DNA of 64,000 bases from Candidatus Chlorohelix allophototropha (GTDB taxonomy: Bacteria > Chloroflexota > Chloroflexia > Chloroheliales > Chloroheliaceae). Positions 7,060-16,502 of the stretch are shown here, one piece after another (positions within the stretch are counted from its first letter, which is position 1; each line of letters opens with the position of its first letter). The position numbers and the translations under genes were made by a program. The stretch lies in assembly GCF_030389965.1 (NCBI RefSeq), contig NZ_CP128399.1, positions 1,444,934 through 1,508,933 on the forward strand, given 5' to 3'. Under the pieces are notes generated by a model that worked only from the letters and a program-made list of their open reading frames with translations, searched no databases and had not been told where the DNA came from.

Positions 7060-8567
7060 CCCACCGCCCTTTCTATTTCATTTTCCTCAGGTATGGCCGA
7101 AAAACGGTTGGCCACCAGTGGTTCGTATTCACTGAGTAGCCGTTCCACCGCTGGTTGAGTGGGCTTGAGGGTAGCGGCATTACTGCCTGAACCCGCTGGC
7201 TTGAGTAATAAACCCTTGAGATATTCCGCCCCGTAAAGCTGTTGTTCCGTTGCCAATTCCACCGCCGCCTGGAATTCTTCCAGCCCTACCTGCTGGGCCA
7301 GCGCGTATAGTTGGTGGATTTGTTCACTCATGGTGGCTCTTTGCCGTCGACAGATTACCGCCACATACTGGTACACTTGCGGTCCTAAATTTAACAACCA
7401 ATCCCGCCACACCATGGTTCTGGCTCTGGGTTTGATCTCAAAAGCTTGGGTGTAATGTTCCGGTATTACTAAGCGGCGGTTTCGGGAATAACAACGGGGG
7501 TGCTGTGCCACCAGTTCCGTACCCCGCCATAACTTCAGCCATTCCCGATGTATCCGGGCTGTCAGGGTTTGTCCCATTAGTTCCGCCGGTACGCTATATT
7601 TGTTGGTCTCAAAAATGACTACCCCTTCCCGGTTTACCACCAGGCTGGTAAATAAACCGTAATCCCGGGCACTAGCAGGCAATGGGCTGAAGTGTTTACG
7701 CTCTATTTCCAGTAAGCTACCCGGAATTTCCCCGGTCGCTGCGCATGTACGCTCGTAATTCACTACCCCTAACCATTCTTCCAACTGCCTTACCAGATCC
7801 GCCGCATCGTAGAATGTACGACCAGCTAGAAAATTGTTTTTGGTATACTTTACCAAATTTTCTACGGCACCTTTCTGGTTTCCGCTGGCCGGGGCACAGG
7901 CTTCCGGGTGAAACTCGAATTCTAGTGCCAGTTTCTGCCACACCGGATGCCACACTGGTTGGTTCTTTTCATCTCGCCTCAGTACCACCGTCTTCATATT
8001 ATCCGTGGTAATTACCCACGGTACTCCCCCCATCCGGTTGAGGGCTTCCACCAGGCAGCGCACCAGCGTTTCTTCGGCCATATCTTTCTGAAAGCTCACA
8101 TACATAAAACGCGAGTATTTCAGCCGGGCACAGAAAAAGTAGAAGGTTTGGGGTACACTATCTTGTTTACTGAACAGCACTCCCCGAATTTCACCCCAGT
8201 CTATTTGCAAAAACTCTCCAGGTAAGCCCTCAAAACGTATCTGTACCTGATGAGCCTGGTTCTCTCTGGCTTTTTTGAGCTTGCGCACATAGTCATAGAA
8301 GGCGGTGGGTCTGCCACAGTAGGGCTGTTTGGGATCTTCCCACGCTAGTTCCAGCATTCTTTTCACTTGTAGTTTTTGTTCTAGCCAGCCTTCAATCTGT
8401 TCTTTGAAGACTGCCACACTACTTTCACGATTGGGGCGGGTTTGTACCTTGTCGCTAGGTTCATTTAGCACTCTTTTTACGGTACGGGCATCATGTTGCA
8501 CTTTGCCCGCAATTACGTTGTAGTTGTCCCCTCGTTTCCGGTGGTACTTTATTGCGCTTCTGGCCAT
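7056..8567 (-). CDS. istA: IstA, IS21-family DDE transposase
   Basis: About 503-507 residues. An N-terminal helix-turn-helix (YNVIAGKVQHDARTVKRVL) is followed by the RNase H-like catalytic core. The DDE residues, counting from the longer start, are D127 in LQIDWGE, D193 in TTDNMK and E240 in KGAVEN. A C-terminal beta-barrel with the NKYSVPAEL motif follows. The element transposes by cut-and-paste or copy through a circle, with IstB as target selector. GAAGGAG lies about 11 bases before the ATG at 8567; an ATG at 8579 in the same frame overlaps the ribosome site and is less likely. There are no frameshifts. Confidence 0.95.
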   Translation of the reverse strand: MARSAIKYHRKRGDNYNVIAGKVQHDARTVKRVLNEPSDKVQTRPNRESSVAVFKEQIEGWLEQKLQVKRMLELAWEDPKQPYCGRPTAFYDYVRKLKKARENQAHQVQIRFEGLPGEFLQIDWGEIRGVLFSKQDSVPQTFYFFCARLKYSRFMYVSFQKDMAEETLVRCLVEALNRMGGVPWVITTDNMKTVVLRRDEKNQPVWHPVWQKLALEFEFHPEACAPASGNQKGAVENLVKYTKNNFLAGRTFYDAADLVRQLEEWLGVVNYERTCAATGEIPGSLLEIERKHFSPLPASARDYGLFTSLVVNREGVVIFETNKYSVPAELMGQTLTARIHREWLKLWRGTELVAQHPRCYSRNRRLVIPEHYTQAFEIKPRARTMVWRDWLLNLGPQVYQYVAVICRRQRATMSEQIHQLYALAQQVGLEEFQAAVELATEQQLYGAEYLKGLLLKPAGSGSNAATLKPTQPAVERLLSEYEPLVANRFSAIPEENEIERAVG

Positions 8568-8722
8568 AACTTCTAACATCTCCTTCTCGTAGCTCCTCTC
8601 TTCTCACCCTTCTTGCCAATAGTGTTGCTAGAACAACTATTCTACAAAATTGGTCTTCTAAGAGAAACCCAAAACGGCATTTTTATCCCGGAATCCTTTT
8701 CCTTTCCTTCCCGTATTCTACA

Positions 8723-9808
8723 GCCTTGAGCGATTTGCAATTCGTCGTGTACCAAACTGACTATCGCCGTCCACAACTCAAACTGGCTCGGATAGCGCAA
8801 GCGTGGTTTTTCCCACAACAAATCTTGTTTGTCAAAACGATAGCCGTGTTCTATCGAGTAACGCCTCTTGTAATACGACCAGACTTGCGTCAGGTCAAGC
8901 TCAGTTTGACCCGACCACACATACCAACTTTCCAGAGGGTCATGGGTTTTACCACTGGCTGCCTCACGCTGTATTCGGATTATGCTCAGTGCCAGTTCAG
9001 GTGCTTCCCTCAAATGCAGCTCAGTCCATGCGCTTACTACCAGTTTGTGTCCATTTTCGTCCGTCCCAACCCACACTCGCTGCGGCAAACCGTGCGTATT
9101 GGGATCATTACATTGGAAACGAGCACCGTGTTTAGCGGGAGCGCCGCGACCTCGTTTCTGCTCATCTCTCACCACTTTTCGATAGAATACTCGGTTAGAC
9201 TTGAGCCGCAGCAGCAAGTCATAGTCCTTACTGCTATTTTGAATAAATGCTTTGGTGGGGTAGTACCGGTCTCCCAGATTGAGCGGTCTTTCAGCAAAAT
9301 ATGGGCGCAATTCGCTCAGTTGCTGGCTGGCTACCTCTGCTGGTGTTTGACTGGTTTTGATCCTGCGGTTGGAGACAATGTATGTATGGCTACTGGTTTG
9401 AGCCGGCACCACCACCACGGTCGAGAATTGCCAACCCACGGTCACGGGCTTATCACAATTGGGCAGATTGTGTTTGTAAAGCCAGCCACGATCTGCAGAT
9501 GTAGTGCTAAAGGGTCGCTCGATATTGGTAGCATCCACTGCCAGTACCAATCTTTCACCATCGAAGGGATGAGGGGCGTAGCGCACCATGGTTTGCTCGA
9601 AGCGAGTTTGGTTAACTTGACCCATTTGCAAAGCCTCATACAAACTGGGCCATTTTCGCTCAAAATTGGGCGAAAGGGTCAGTTCCAGTACCGATTGAGC
9701 CTGGCTTTCTGTCATAAGGGCATCCGCCAGATTAAACAATGCGTCACTGGCGTATTCAAAGCAGTCATAGATTTCGTGCCGAAATTCTTTAAGTGTGTTA
9801 AGGTTCAT
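8723..9808 (-). pseudogene. Transposase, N-terminal 362 residues (interrupted by IS21)
   Basis: An RNase H-fold transposase of the IS4-like type common in Actinobacteria and Chloroflexota. It shows LVLAVDATNIERP (first Asp region), LNLGDRYYPTKAF (second Asp region), RLKSNRVFYRKV, GAPAKHGARFQ, then RRYSIEHGYRFDKQDLLW (catalytic Glu region). The reading frame now runs on into the IS21 end and stops at 8642, adding 27 foreign residues. With the fragment at 5843-6076 it restores a 439-residue protein. The start ATG at 9808 follows AAAGGA. It lacks the last 77 residues, so it is probably inactive unless the IS21 element excises precisely. Confidence 0.88.
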
Positions 9809-9969
9809 ACGAGTAGTGTCCTTTCTCAATTAGAACATTACTCGTCTGGGCAAGTTGTGCCAACACTGCTTGCCCTTTGGTTTATCTAAACGTCAAAGCA
9901 ACATTATAAGTTATAAATAGAACAAATTAAACTAATATTTAATGTAATAAAACTGTGGCACACAAAAAT

Positions 9970-9990
9970 GTGAAATAGAGCATATTTCAC
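9970..9990. promoter_or_regulatory. Inverted repeat upstream of the Pro/Thr-rich membrane protein
   Basis: GTGAAATA (9970-9977) pairs with TATTTCAC (9983-9990) across a 5-base gap. It lies about 155 bp before the next start. It could be an operator. Chance is possible in this AT-rich spacer. Confidence 0.3.
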
Positions 9991-10145
9991 GCTCTCAGGA
10001 TGTGGTATTCTTCATTTATCGAACCATTATAGAAACTCGGAACGTTGGGATAACAATATTTATCGAATTACAATCGGGTTATCTGATAGGTGATTTGTAA
10101 ACAACACGTTTTTATTTATTTCTAGCCAGTGAAGGAGCAATCATC

Positions 10146-10691
10146 ATGCAACAACCGCCAGTCCAACAACCACCGCAAGGTTATTACCAGAACCCGCCAC
10201 AACCTCCCAACAATCCCCAACGCAAGGGCGGTTCACCGCTAGTATGGGTATTGGTTGTAATTGGAGCAGTTATAGTCGGCGCAATCGGCGCAACCCTTTT
10301 CCTACAGAAATCTTCGAATGTGGTAGAACCAACGCGCACAGCAACGGATTCGGTAAAGGCAACCGTTACCCCTGTTCCTGCTACCACTGCGCCTGCTACT
10401 TCGGTTGTAGCTACTACCACGCCCGCTGCCACTACTGCCGCGCCGGTTGCTACCGCCGTTGCTACTACTGCGCCTGCTACTACTACTACAGCCGCGCCGG
10501 TTGCTACCGCCGTTGCTACTACTACAGCCGCGCCGCCTATTAAGATTACGCCGATAGTACCAATCCATACTATCCCTGTGATTGTAATATCACCAACGCC
10601 CGCCGCGCCCAAAATTACCCCCTTACCGATTTCTACTCTAGGGATTAATCCTAAAATTACTGTAAAGATAGAGCCAATCAAAACACCATAG
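10146..10691 (+). CDS. Single-pass membrane protein with Thr/Ala/Pro-rich outer tail
   Basis: A 181-residue protein. A Gln/Pro-rich cytoplasmic head (residues 1-30) leads to one membrane helix (about 31-53, WVLVVIGAVIVGAIGATLF). A long low-complexity tail of Thr, Ala, Val and Pro then runs to the end with no folded domain. The tail contains two near-identical stretches of APVATAVATT encoded by a DNA duplication (near 10440 and 10495). Such tails resemble glycosylated stalks. GAAGGAG precedes the ATG. It stands alone between the transposon and a dispersed palindrome that may end its transcript. Function unknown. Confidence 0.75.
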   Translation: MQQPPVQQPPQGYYQNPPQPPNNPQRKGGSPLVWVLVVIGAVIVGAIGATLFLQKSSNVVEPTRTATDSVKATVTPVPATTAPATSVVATTTPAATTAAPVATAVATTAPATTTTAAPVATAVATTTAAPPIKITPIVPIHTIPVIVISPTPAAPKITPLPISTLGINPKITVKIEPIKTP

Positions 10692-10715
10692 AGTTTTGCT
10701 ACAAGAAAGATTTCA

Positions 10716-10739
10716 GACAAGGGGCTTAAACCCCTTGTT
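10716..10739. repeat. Dispersed AGACAAGG palindrome, copy 3
   Basis: GACAAGGGG...CCCCTTGTT around CTTAAA, 24 bases, between the 3' ends of two convergent genes. TTTTGG follows, so it could work as a terminator for the plus-strand gene. Confidence 0.8.
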
Positions 10740-10754
10740 TTGGTGTTCGGGGCA

Positions 10755-11369
10755 TTACTTACCCACAGGCTGCCGGATGATGGTTTTCATCTTTTCGGCG
10801 GCAGTGCGTTTGGGGTCGCTCAGGTAAATTTCGTGGTGCTTGCCGCGCAATTGGTAGCCCTGCGCGTGGATATATTGGTGCAATTTCTGGATGGTGGGCG
10901 GTTCTGCTTCGTAAGGACCAAGGTGCATGATTTGCGCCGCCAGCCCTTCATGATAAGTTTCCAAACGCACCTGCCGGATTGTCTCCAGCCCCTTTTTCTT
11001 GAACGCCTCGGCAATGGCTCTCTCCAACGCAGCGGGCGTAACCTGTGGCGGTTGCATAATCATTAATGTCCACTTCCAACCCGCTTTACTCTCCATGCTG
11101 AATTGGGACATATCATCCATCCACCATAGCCCTTGCAAAGGCGCAACGCTATATTCAATCGGTTCAGGCTCTTTTTTCAGGGCGAATTTCAGGGTGTAGG
11201 ACAGCGAGTAGAGCGCACCCACCGAATCGTTGAACTGCTCAGAAGTATTGGGGTCGCCCTCACCGTCAATCATCAGGAATTGTAGCGGCAATACTTCTAC
11301 CAGCGAGGCTTCTTTAGCGGAGGGGTTGAAAAGCTCTTTCATTTCTTTCTTGAAATCGAGAACGGGCAT
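10755..11369 (-). CDS. GyrI-like small-molecule-binding domain protein
   Basis: A 204-residue protein of the stand-alone GyrI-like/SHS2-fold family. It shows QFLMIDGEGDPN, YSLSYTLKFALK, PLQGLWW and then a second half with LETYHEGLAAQIMHLGPY and HHEIYLSDPKRT. Family members bind small hydrophobic or amphipathic ligands; no DNA-binding domain is attached here. GGAGG lies 6 bases before the ATG. It is a single gene flanked by two copies of the dispersed palindrome, so it may be an independent transcription unit. Confidence 0.88.
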   Translation of the reverse strand: MPVLDFKKEMKELFNPSAKEASLVEVLPLQFLMIDGEGDPNTSEQFNDSVGALYSLSYTLKFALKKEPEPIEYSVAPLQGLWWMDDMSQFSMESKAGWKWTLMIMQPPQVTPAALERAIAEAFKKKGLETIRQVRLETYHEGLAAQIMHLGPYEAEPPTIQKLHQYIHAQGYQLRGKHHEIYLSDPKRTAAEKMKTIIRQPVGK

Positions 11370-11407
11370 GGCAACCTCCTTATGTATTTGTAAAATCTGT
11401 GGTTTTT

Positions 11408-11431
11408 AACAAAGGGCTTACATCCCTTGTA
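11408..11431. repeat. Dispersed AGACAAGG palindrome, copy 4 (degenerate)
   Basis: AACAAAGGG...CCCTTGTA around a CTTACA centre, between mutL (3' end) and the GyrI-like gene start. Confidence 0.55.
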
Positions 11432-11459
11432 TAGAACAACTGGCTTAAACCTACCTCAA

Positions 11460-13373
11460 TTATTTTCTGCCAAAACCTTTTTCCAGTTGCCCCTGACTAA
11501 GATGAATCATAGTGGGGCGACCATGTGCGCAAGCGCGGGGATTCTCGCAACGTTCGAGTTGGGTAATAAGTTCGCGCATTTCTTCAGTGTTAAGGGTTTG
11601 TCCGGCGCGTACTGCCGCATGGCAGGCGAGGCTGGCGGAGAGTTTATCGCGCCATGAGCGAGGCAGATTGGTATCCGGTTCATGTAGCAAATCGCTACCC
11701 GAAGGATTGCAACCGCCATCGCGCATGCCTTCCGCTTCGTCCAACATTTCTCCCAGACTCTTGAGGGCATCGCGCCCGAACAGCATTGCCGGAACTGCCA
11801 GCAAGCGGTAGGTCAAATCGCCAAACGGTTCAAGCTGAAAACCGAGTTCTTCCAACTCGTGGCGGTGTTCCTCATTCTCCAGCATTAGGCGTTGGCGTGG
11901 CGTGAAATCCAGCAATAAGGCTTCGAGTAATAACTGCGACTCGACCCGCTTGCCGTTGACCAACGCCTGAAAACGTTCGTACATCACGCGCTCATGGGCG
12001 GCATGCTGATCAATCAGATACATGCCATCAGGCCCTTCCGCCACAACGTAAGTGCCGCTAACCTGCCCTATCACCCGCAGCAGAGGCAGACGCGGTTTAG
12101 TCATCACCGAATGCTCCGGCGCAATCATCGGAACGGATTCAGGGGCAGCGATGGCTTCGAACGAATTTGAGAAAGCAGCCTCGTCCATCAAATCCACACC
12201 CGCCGCGTTGTGGGGTAAATCCAGTGTCGCTTGCATTTCGACATCGGGGGTAGCGGCTTGCCCTTCTTCGGAAGGCGCGTACAAGCGGTCAAAGGTCTGG
12301 AACAAACCGGAGCGAGGAGGCGGAGCGGGCGGGGCGGTAAAAGACCAAGCGGGGGTTTTGGAACCCGCCACCAACGCGGCGCGTACCGCTTTTTGCACCG
12401 CCCCAAAGATGCGCCGCTCATACAGAAAGCGCACCTCCGTTTTGGCAGGATGTACGTTCACATCCACTTCGGCGGGATCAATCTCAATTAACACCACACA
12501 AGCGGGGAAACGTCCGCTCATTATCAGGCTGGTGTAGGCTTCTTGCACCGCATAGGTCAGCAAGCGACTCTGTACCCAACGGCGATTGATGAAAAACTGC
12601 ATGAAATTGCGGTTGGGCTTACTGGCAGAAGGGTCGGCGGTAAAGCCCGTCACCACTATATGACTTTTGCCCTCTTCAGGGTTTTCCTCTTCTTCGGGTT
12701 GAATCGGCAACATCGCTTGTGCCAGTTCTGCGCCGTACACCTTGCTGATAGCATCGCGCAAGTCGCCGTTGCCGCTGGTTTGCAGTACGGTGCGTCCTTC
12801 GCTCGCCAATGCGAATTTTATCTCAGGGTAAGCCAGCGCGTAGCTGTTCAGGATGTTAAGGATATGCCCTGCTTCGCTGGTGCCACTACGCGACCATTTC
12901 TGACGGGCAGGCAAATTATAGAAGAGGTTGCGCACTGTGATAATCGTGCCGGGGGGCGCACCAGCCGGGCGATGGTAGGCGCGTTGCCCATCCTCAAAAG
13001 CGATTTCGCTACCACTCTCTTCTGAGTTGCGAGGGCGGGTGAGCAAGGTCATTTGGCTGACAGAAGCGATACTAGGCAATGCCTCGCCCCGAAAACCGAG
13101 CGTGGTTAGGCGATAAAGGTCGTCCGGTTCTACAATTTTGCTGGTGGCGTGACGCTCAAAAGCAGTTGGCACTTGCTCAAAGGGAATGCCGCAACCATCG
13201 TCCGAAACGCGCATCAATGCCAGCCCGCCGTTCTTGATTTCGACCCGGATATTTTTCGCGCCAGCATCTATGGAATTTTCCACCAGTTCTTTGATTACCG
13301 AGGCGGGGCGTTCGATTACCTCGCCCGCCGCGATTTTCTGGGCGATTTCAGGGGGTAATACCCTTATAGGCAT
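11460..13373 (-). CDS. mutL: DNA mismatch repair endonuclease MutL
   Basis: A 637-residue MutL. The N-terminal GHKL ATPase shows IAAGEVIERPASVIKELVEN, DDGCGI, ATSK and TLGFRGEALPSI. A Pro/Ala-rich linker covers about residues 335-430. The C-terminal dimerisation/endonuclease domain carries DQHAAHERVMYE, the nicking motif, plus ACHAAVRAG and CAHGRPT near the end. It therefore belongs to the endonuclease type of organisms without MutH. It nicks the daughter strand after MutS recognises a mismatch. GGAG precedes the ATG. No mutS is in the window. The next gene upstream on this strand, a glycosidase, ends 48 bp away. Confidence 0.97.
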   Translation of the reverse strand: MPIRVLPPEIAQKIAAGEVIERPASVIKELVENSIDAGAKNIRVEIKNGGLALMRVSDDGCGIPFEQVPTAFERHATSKIVEPDDLYRLTTLGFRGEALPSIASVSQMTLLTRPRNSEESGSEIAFEDGQRAYHRPAGAPPGTIITVRNLFYNLPARQKWSRSGTSEAGHILNILNSYALAYPEIKFALASEGRTVLQTSGNGDLRDAISKVYGAELAQAMLPIQPEEEENPEEGKSHIVVTGFTADPSASKPNRNFMQFFINRRWVQSRLLTYAVQEAYTSLIMSGRFPACVVLIEIDPAEVDVNVHPAKTEVRFLYERRIFGAVQKAVRAALVAGSKTPAWSFTAPPAPPPRSGLFQTFDRLYAPSEEGQAATPDVEMQATLDLPHNAAGVDLMDEAAFSNSFEAIAAPESVPMIAPEHSVMTKPRLPLLRVIGQVSGTYVVAEGPDGMYLIDQHAAHERVMYERFQALVNGKRVESQLLLEALLLDFTPRQRLMLENEEHRHELEELGFQLEPFGDLTYRLLAVPAMLFGRDALKSLGEMLDEAEGMRDGGCNPSGSDLLHEPDTNLPRSWRDKLSASLACHAAVRAGQTLNTEEMRELITQLERCENPRACAHGRPTMIHLSQGQLEKGFGRK

Positions 13374-13421
13374 GGCTTATGCTCCAATTGCAGTTTCCGC
13401 AGATTTACCAACATTACTCTA

Positions 13422-15899
13422 TTAACTGTTTACCACATAACTACCGGGTTGTAAATCCATGTAAAGATAGCCAACCGCCCGGATGCTCACCGGATAGACC
13501 GGGCTATAGGACTGAAAAGCATCGCTATTACCGGAAGTGGAAAAGACCGCCGGATTTCCCATAGCGGGTAGTCCAAGCCGCGCCAGCGTTCCTTCCGGCA
13601 CTTCCAAAATTACCTGAAAGCCCGCTTCGCGCCGCTGCCAGCTAACCTCAATCGAGCCATGCGGAGTCGGCACACTCCCTTGTGCCCACTGCAAATCTCC
13701 CGGATGCGGCACAATCTCGAAACTAGCATAACCGGGCGCAGTCATCCGCACCCCTAGCACATTTTCGGTCAGGGCAGCCGTTGCCCCCGCCGACCAACCA
13801 TGCGCCAAACTATCATCAGGGCTTTCCGGCAGCCCTGCGGTAGTCATCCACTCCCATGTGGTGTAGTTTGGGTCTTGCGCTAACATACGCCCCCACTCTC
13901 GCCGCAATAAATCCAACGCGCCGCCATCATCACCCGCCGCGAAACGGGCTTCCACTTCGTAATAACCCATAAAGGGCCAGATGCGCTTGTCGTGCATGTT
14001 ATTCAAGCCGTAGGAAACATCTACAGTGGTTGAACCGTAGGTCGTCCACATGGTATCCTTCACATATTTCAGAATACTGCCCCACCGTTCAGGCGGCGCA
14101 ACCCCGAATAACACTGCCAGTACATTCGCATCCTGCGGCACATGCGCCCAATCTGTATCCGCGCTGATGTACACGCCGCGATTGCTATCGAACAGATGCT
14201 GATTAATTGCCTGCTTCAAAGCCTCGCCGCGCCTTCGCCACGTAGCGGCATCCTCCGCCTGTCCCAGTGTGTCCGCCAGTTTTGCGGCATCCTGCAAAGC
14301 TCGGTAATACACCATATTGAGGTAAGTTACCGCGCCCGTCCGGTTGAGGCTGTACGACCATTCCAAACCTTTGTCTTTCACCAGCAAACCGGAGAAATTG
14401 GTTTTAGTAGGAAACCACTCCATTTGGCGTTTTAGGTTCGGATAATAGCGTGCAAGATACGCCCGGTCTCCGGTGTAATTATAGTAATCTGCTAAGGTAT
14501 AAACCCACCACGCGCTATAATCGTACAGTTCAAGCTGATAACCGCCATAGCTGGAAGGGGGTATCGAACCGTCAGGACGCTGCGCCGCTGCCAATTGTGC
14601 AAGCGAAGCTCGCAGCGCACCAGGGCGGTTCTGGGTCAAGTAGTTTACACGCCCTTGCACGCTCAAATCGCCCGTCCATATATCGCGGTCGTGCTTGGTT
14701 CCATCCAGCAGCACACCAGAAGCATCCGCTATATCCCACGCATCCAAACCACCACTAAAATCATCCAACAGCAGCGTATTGCCGTTAGGTGCGCTAACCT
14801 GTACCCGGTTAAACTCGCCCGTCTCGCCGCAGCATTGCCGAAAGCCCACGCGCCCACCTAAAAAACTGCCATCGTGCATTTCGTTAACCAGTTGCCCGTT
14901 GAAAAAGGTGCGGATGAGCGTGCCGGATAATTCTATTCGCATGGCATACCAGAAATCATCCTCAAAGCGCAAGGGTATTTGTTCCAGCAAGCGGTATTGA
15001 CCGCCGGACAGCACATGCATTTTCAGGACGGTTGCGCCGCTATCGCCCGATATTTGCCACATGTAACCATTATTGATATCGGGCGAACGGAACATCCAGC
15101 CTACTGCGAAGCCGCCACTGGGACGACGCAATTCCATATCAAGAGTATAATCGCGCCAGTCCGCGCCGACTCTGGACAATACACGCTGCTCTCCGCTTTG
15201 GCTGGAAACGCGCAACGCACCGCCGCCCGTTTCTATGTCTAGGTACTCCGGTTCAAGCGTGTTCAGATTCACGGTATAAGCCCCGGCATACCAAATTCGG
15301 TTCAATAGTTCATCGCTGGAAAGAAACCAACCCTTGTAAGTGGAAGGTGTACCCAAATGCGAATCGAAGTGCAGCTTCAGGCAATCCACACTCACCCAAC
15401 CATCGCTATTGAGAAAAAGCAGGATGTAACGAAAAGAGACCGTGCCCGTTTCTAGCGTTCCCCCCTGCGCCGGAGTTTGCCAGCTATAGGTGTGATTTTC
15501 CTTCCAGCTATAATCCGTATTTTTGTTGAGAAAGCGCAGCGACTCGCTGAATGCTACGCGCACTTCCGCCCCACTCGAAGCAGTTACCTGTAGCGATAGC
15601 CGCCCGTTGAGAACCATGCCAAAATCCAGTACCACTTGGGGATCGCTACCGGGTATACGCCGGATAGTCGCAACTTCCCCACCCTGCGCCAGTAGCCCTG
15701 CTGGTGTATCTATTGTTCCGCCGTTGAGAGTAGTATTGACTATACGCTGTGGGAAAACGTCACGAGCAGGCGGCGCAACCACGTAGCGCGTCCAATCATC
15801 GCCGGGATTAGGTGCGGAGGCGAAGGATGGAAGGGCAGTTTGCACCAGCATCCCCGCCAAGAATAGCGTTAGCAAGAACAGTGAAAAACGTAGTAGCAT
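13422..15899 (-). CDS. Secreted GH78-like alpha-L-rhamnosidase with an inserted ConA-like domain
   Basis: An 825-residue exported enzyme. It has a signal peptide (about residues 1-28, ending SFASA), an N-terminal beta-sandwich with WTRYVVAPPARDVFPQRI, an inserted concanavalin-like beta domain (about residues 215-360, with DWRDYTLDMEL and FFNGQLVNEM), and the (alpha/alpha)6 barrel starting at LDGTKHDRDIWTGDLSV. That last segment and the following YSAWWVYTLADYY match the active-site region of family 78. GH78 enzymes hydrolyse terminal alpha-L-rhamnose from plant or microbial polysaccharides. The substrate is not shown by the sequence. The barrel closes near residue 740 and a small beta domain ends the protein. 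Confidence 0.85.
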   Translation of the reverse strand: MLLRFSLFLLTLFLAGMLVQTALPSFASAPNPGDDWTRYVVAPPARDVFPQRIVNTTLNGGTIDTPAGLLAQGGEVATIRRIPGSDPQVVLDFGMVLNGRLSLQVTASSGAEVRVAFSESLRFLNKNTDYSWKENHTYSWQTPAQGGTLETGTVSFRYILLFLNSDGWVSVDCLKLHFDSHLGTPSTYKGWFLSSDELLNRIWYAGAYTVNLNTLEPEYLDIETGGGALRVSSQSGEQRVLSRVGADWRDYTLDMELRRPSGGFAVGWMFRSPDINNGYMWQISGDSGATVLKMHVLSGGQYRLLEQIPLRFEDDFWYAMRIELSGTLIRTFFNGQLVNEMHDGSFLGGRVGFRQCCGETGEFNRVQVSAPNGNTLLLDDFSGGLDAWDIADASGVLLDGTKHDRDIWTGDLSVQGRVNYLTQNRPGALRASLAQLAAAQRPDGSIPPSSYGGYQLELYDYSAWWVYTLADYYNYTGDRAYLARYYPNLKRQMEWFPTKTNFSGLLVKDKGLEWSYSLNRTGAVTYLNMVYYRALQDAAKLADTLGQAEDAATWRRRGEALKQAINQHLFDSNRGVYISADTDWAHVPQDANVLAVLFGVAPPERWGSILKYVKDTMWTTYGSTTVDVSYGLNNMHDKRIWPFMGYYEVEARFAAGDDGGALDLLRREWGRMLAQDPNYTTWEWMTTAGLPESPDDSLAHGWSAGATAALTENVLGVRMTAPGYASFEIVPHPGDLQWAQGSVPTPHGSIEVSWQRREAGFQVILEVPEGTLARLGLPAMGNPAVFSTSGNSDAFQSYSPVYPVSIRAVGYLYMDLQPGSYVVNS

Positions 15900-15953
15900 A
15901 TATGGTGATAACCTGATTGATAAAAAGTTGCGCCCCGTAAGTGGGTTAGAATA

Positions 15954-16421
15954 CTATTCCCGCAGCCCGGCTTCATGCAGGAAAGTGAGGGCGCGTGCCA
16001 CTACCTGTTCTGGAGTCAGGTTGTCGGTATTGATAATACAATCGGCGTGAACGCGCGCATGTGCCAAACGCAGATTCTCTTCCTGTAAATACTCTGCGCC
16101 CCAGCTTATGTTGCGCCGCCGTTTGATTGCCTCAATGCCAACCTCAAGGTAAATTAAGTGACTCGGCTTATTCATTAGCCACATGGTTTTAACATGGCTA
16201 TGCTCCTGCGCGGCGGAATGAGCATTGTAACCCTGTTGGCGCAAGGCTTCTACCAACGCACTTTTGCCAGAAGCGCAGGGTCCCACTATCAAGATACGTT
16301 GGTGCACCCCTCGCGCAATGTCTCCGTTATGTAAAGCTGCTTGCTGGCGTTCAAACTCGCGCTGCTCCACTTCGCGCCGCCGCCGCGCTTCTTCAAGCTG
16401 CCCTCTCAAGTTTCCGGGCAT
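15954..16421 (-). CDS. P-loop NTPase with an N-terminal charged helix
   Basis: A 155-residue protein. Residues 1-35 form a strongly charged helix (EEARRRREVEQREFERQQ). A small P-loop domain follows with Walker A GPCASGKS at 47-54 and later IKRRRNISWGAEYLQEENLRLAHARVHADCIINTD, similar to small nucleotide kinases. This resembles adenylate-kinase-like ATP-binding proteins but no specific substrate motif is seen. The start at 16421 is set by GGAGGT 8 bases upstream; an in-frame ATG 15 bases earlier overlaps that site. It lies between the membrane protein and the glycosidase on the same strand. Confidence 0.8.
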   Translation of the reverse strand: MPGNLRGQLEEARRRREVEQREFERQQAALHNGDIARGVHQRILIVGPCASGKSALVEALRQQGYNAHSAAQEHSHVKTMWLMNKPSHLIYLEVGIEAIKRRRNISWGAEYLQEENLRLAHARVHADCIINTDNLTPEQVVARALTFLHEAGLRE

Positions 16422-16502
16422 ATAAACTACCTCCATTACTTGAAAACTGCGCTTATTTTAGCCGAAACAGTCGCTAATTGCTACAAGCAGGACTTACCAC
16501 CG

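Larger units (their letters stand above)
6082..8722 (-). mobile_element. IS21-family element (2641 bp) with 5-bp target duplication
   Basis: The ends are TGTAGA (6082) and TCTACA (8722), the TG...CA form of IS21 elements. The flanks are the direct repeat GCCTT at 6077-6081 and 8723-8727. A motif ATTCCGGGNTAAAAATGC lies about 28 bases inside each end in inverted orientation, matching the internal terminal repeats of the family. The element carries overlapping istA and istB in the usual order. Confidence 0.92.
5753..9896. mobile_element. Insertion sequence (IS4-superfamily-like) split by a nested IS21 element
   Basis: The ends are a perfect 17-bp inverted repeat, TTGACGTTTAGATAAAC at 5753-5769 and its complement at 9880-9896. 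The flanks are a 6-bp target duplication, AGCAAC, at 5747-5752 and 9897-9902. Removing the nested element and one copy of its 5-bp duplication leaves about 1.5 kb with one transposase gene, a normal IS size. The outer element is therefore intact apart from the insertion, and both events are probably recent. Confidence 0.9.

Noticed and set aside
8726..9889. Long 387-codon open frame on the plus strand across the transposase
   Set aside because: It is the antisense of the clearly recognisable transposase N-terminus and matches no family.
10184..10720. 178-codon minus-strand frame over the Thr/Ala-rich protein
   Set aside because: It is the mirror of a low-complexity repeat (Val/Ala-rich) without a start signal.
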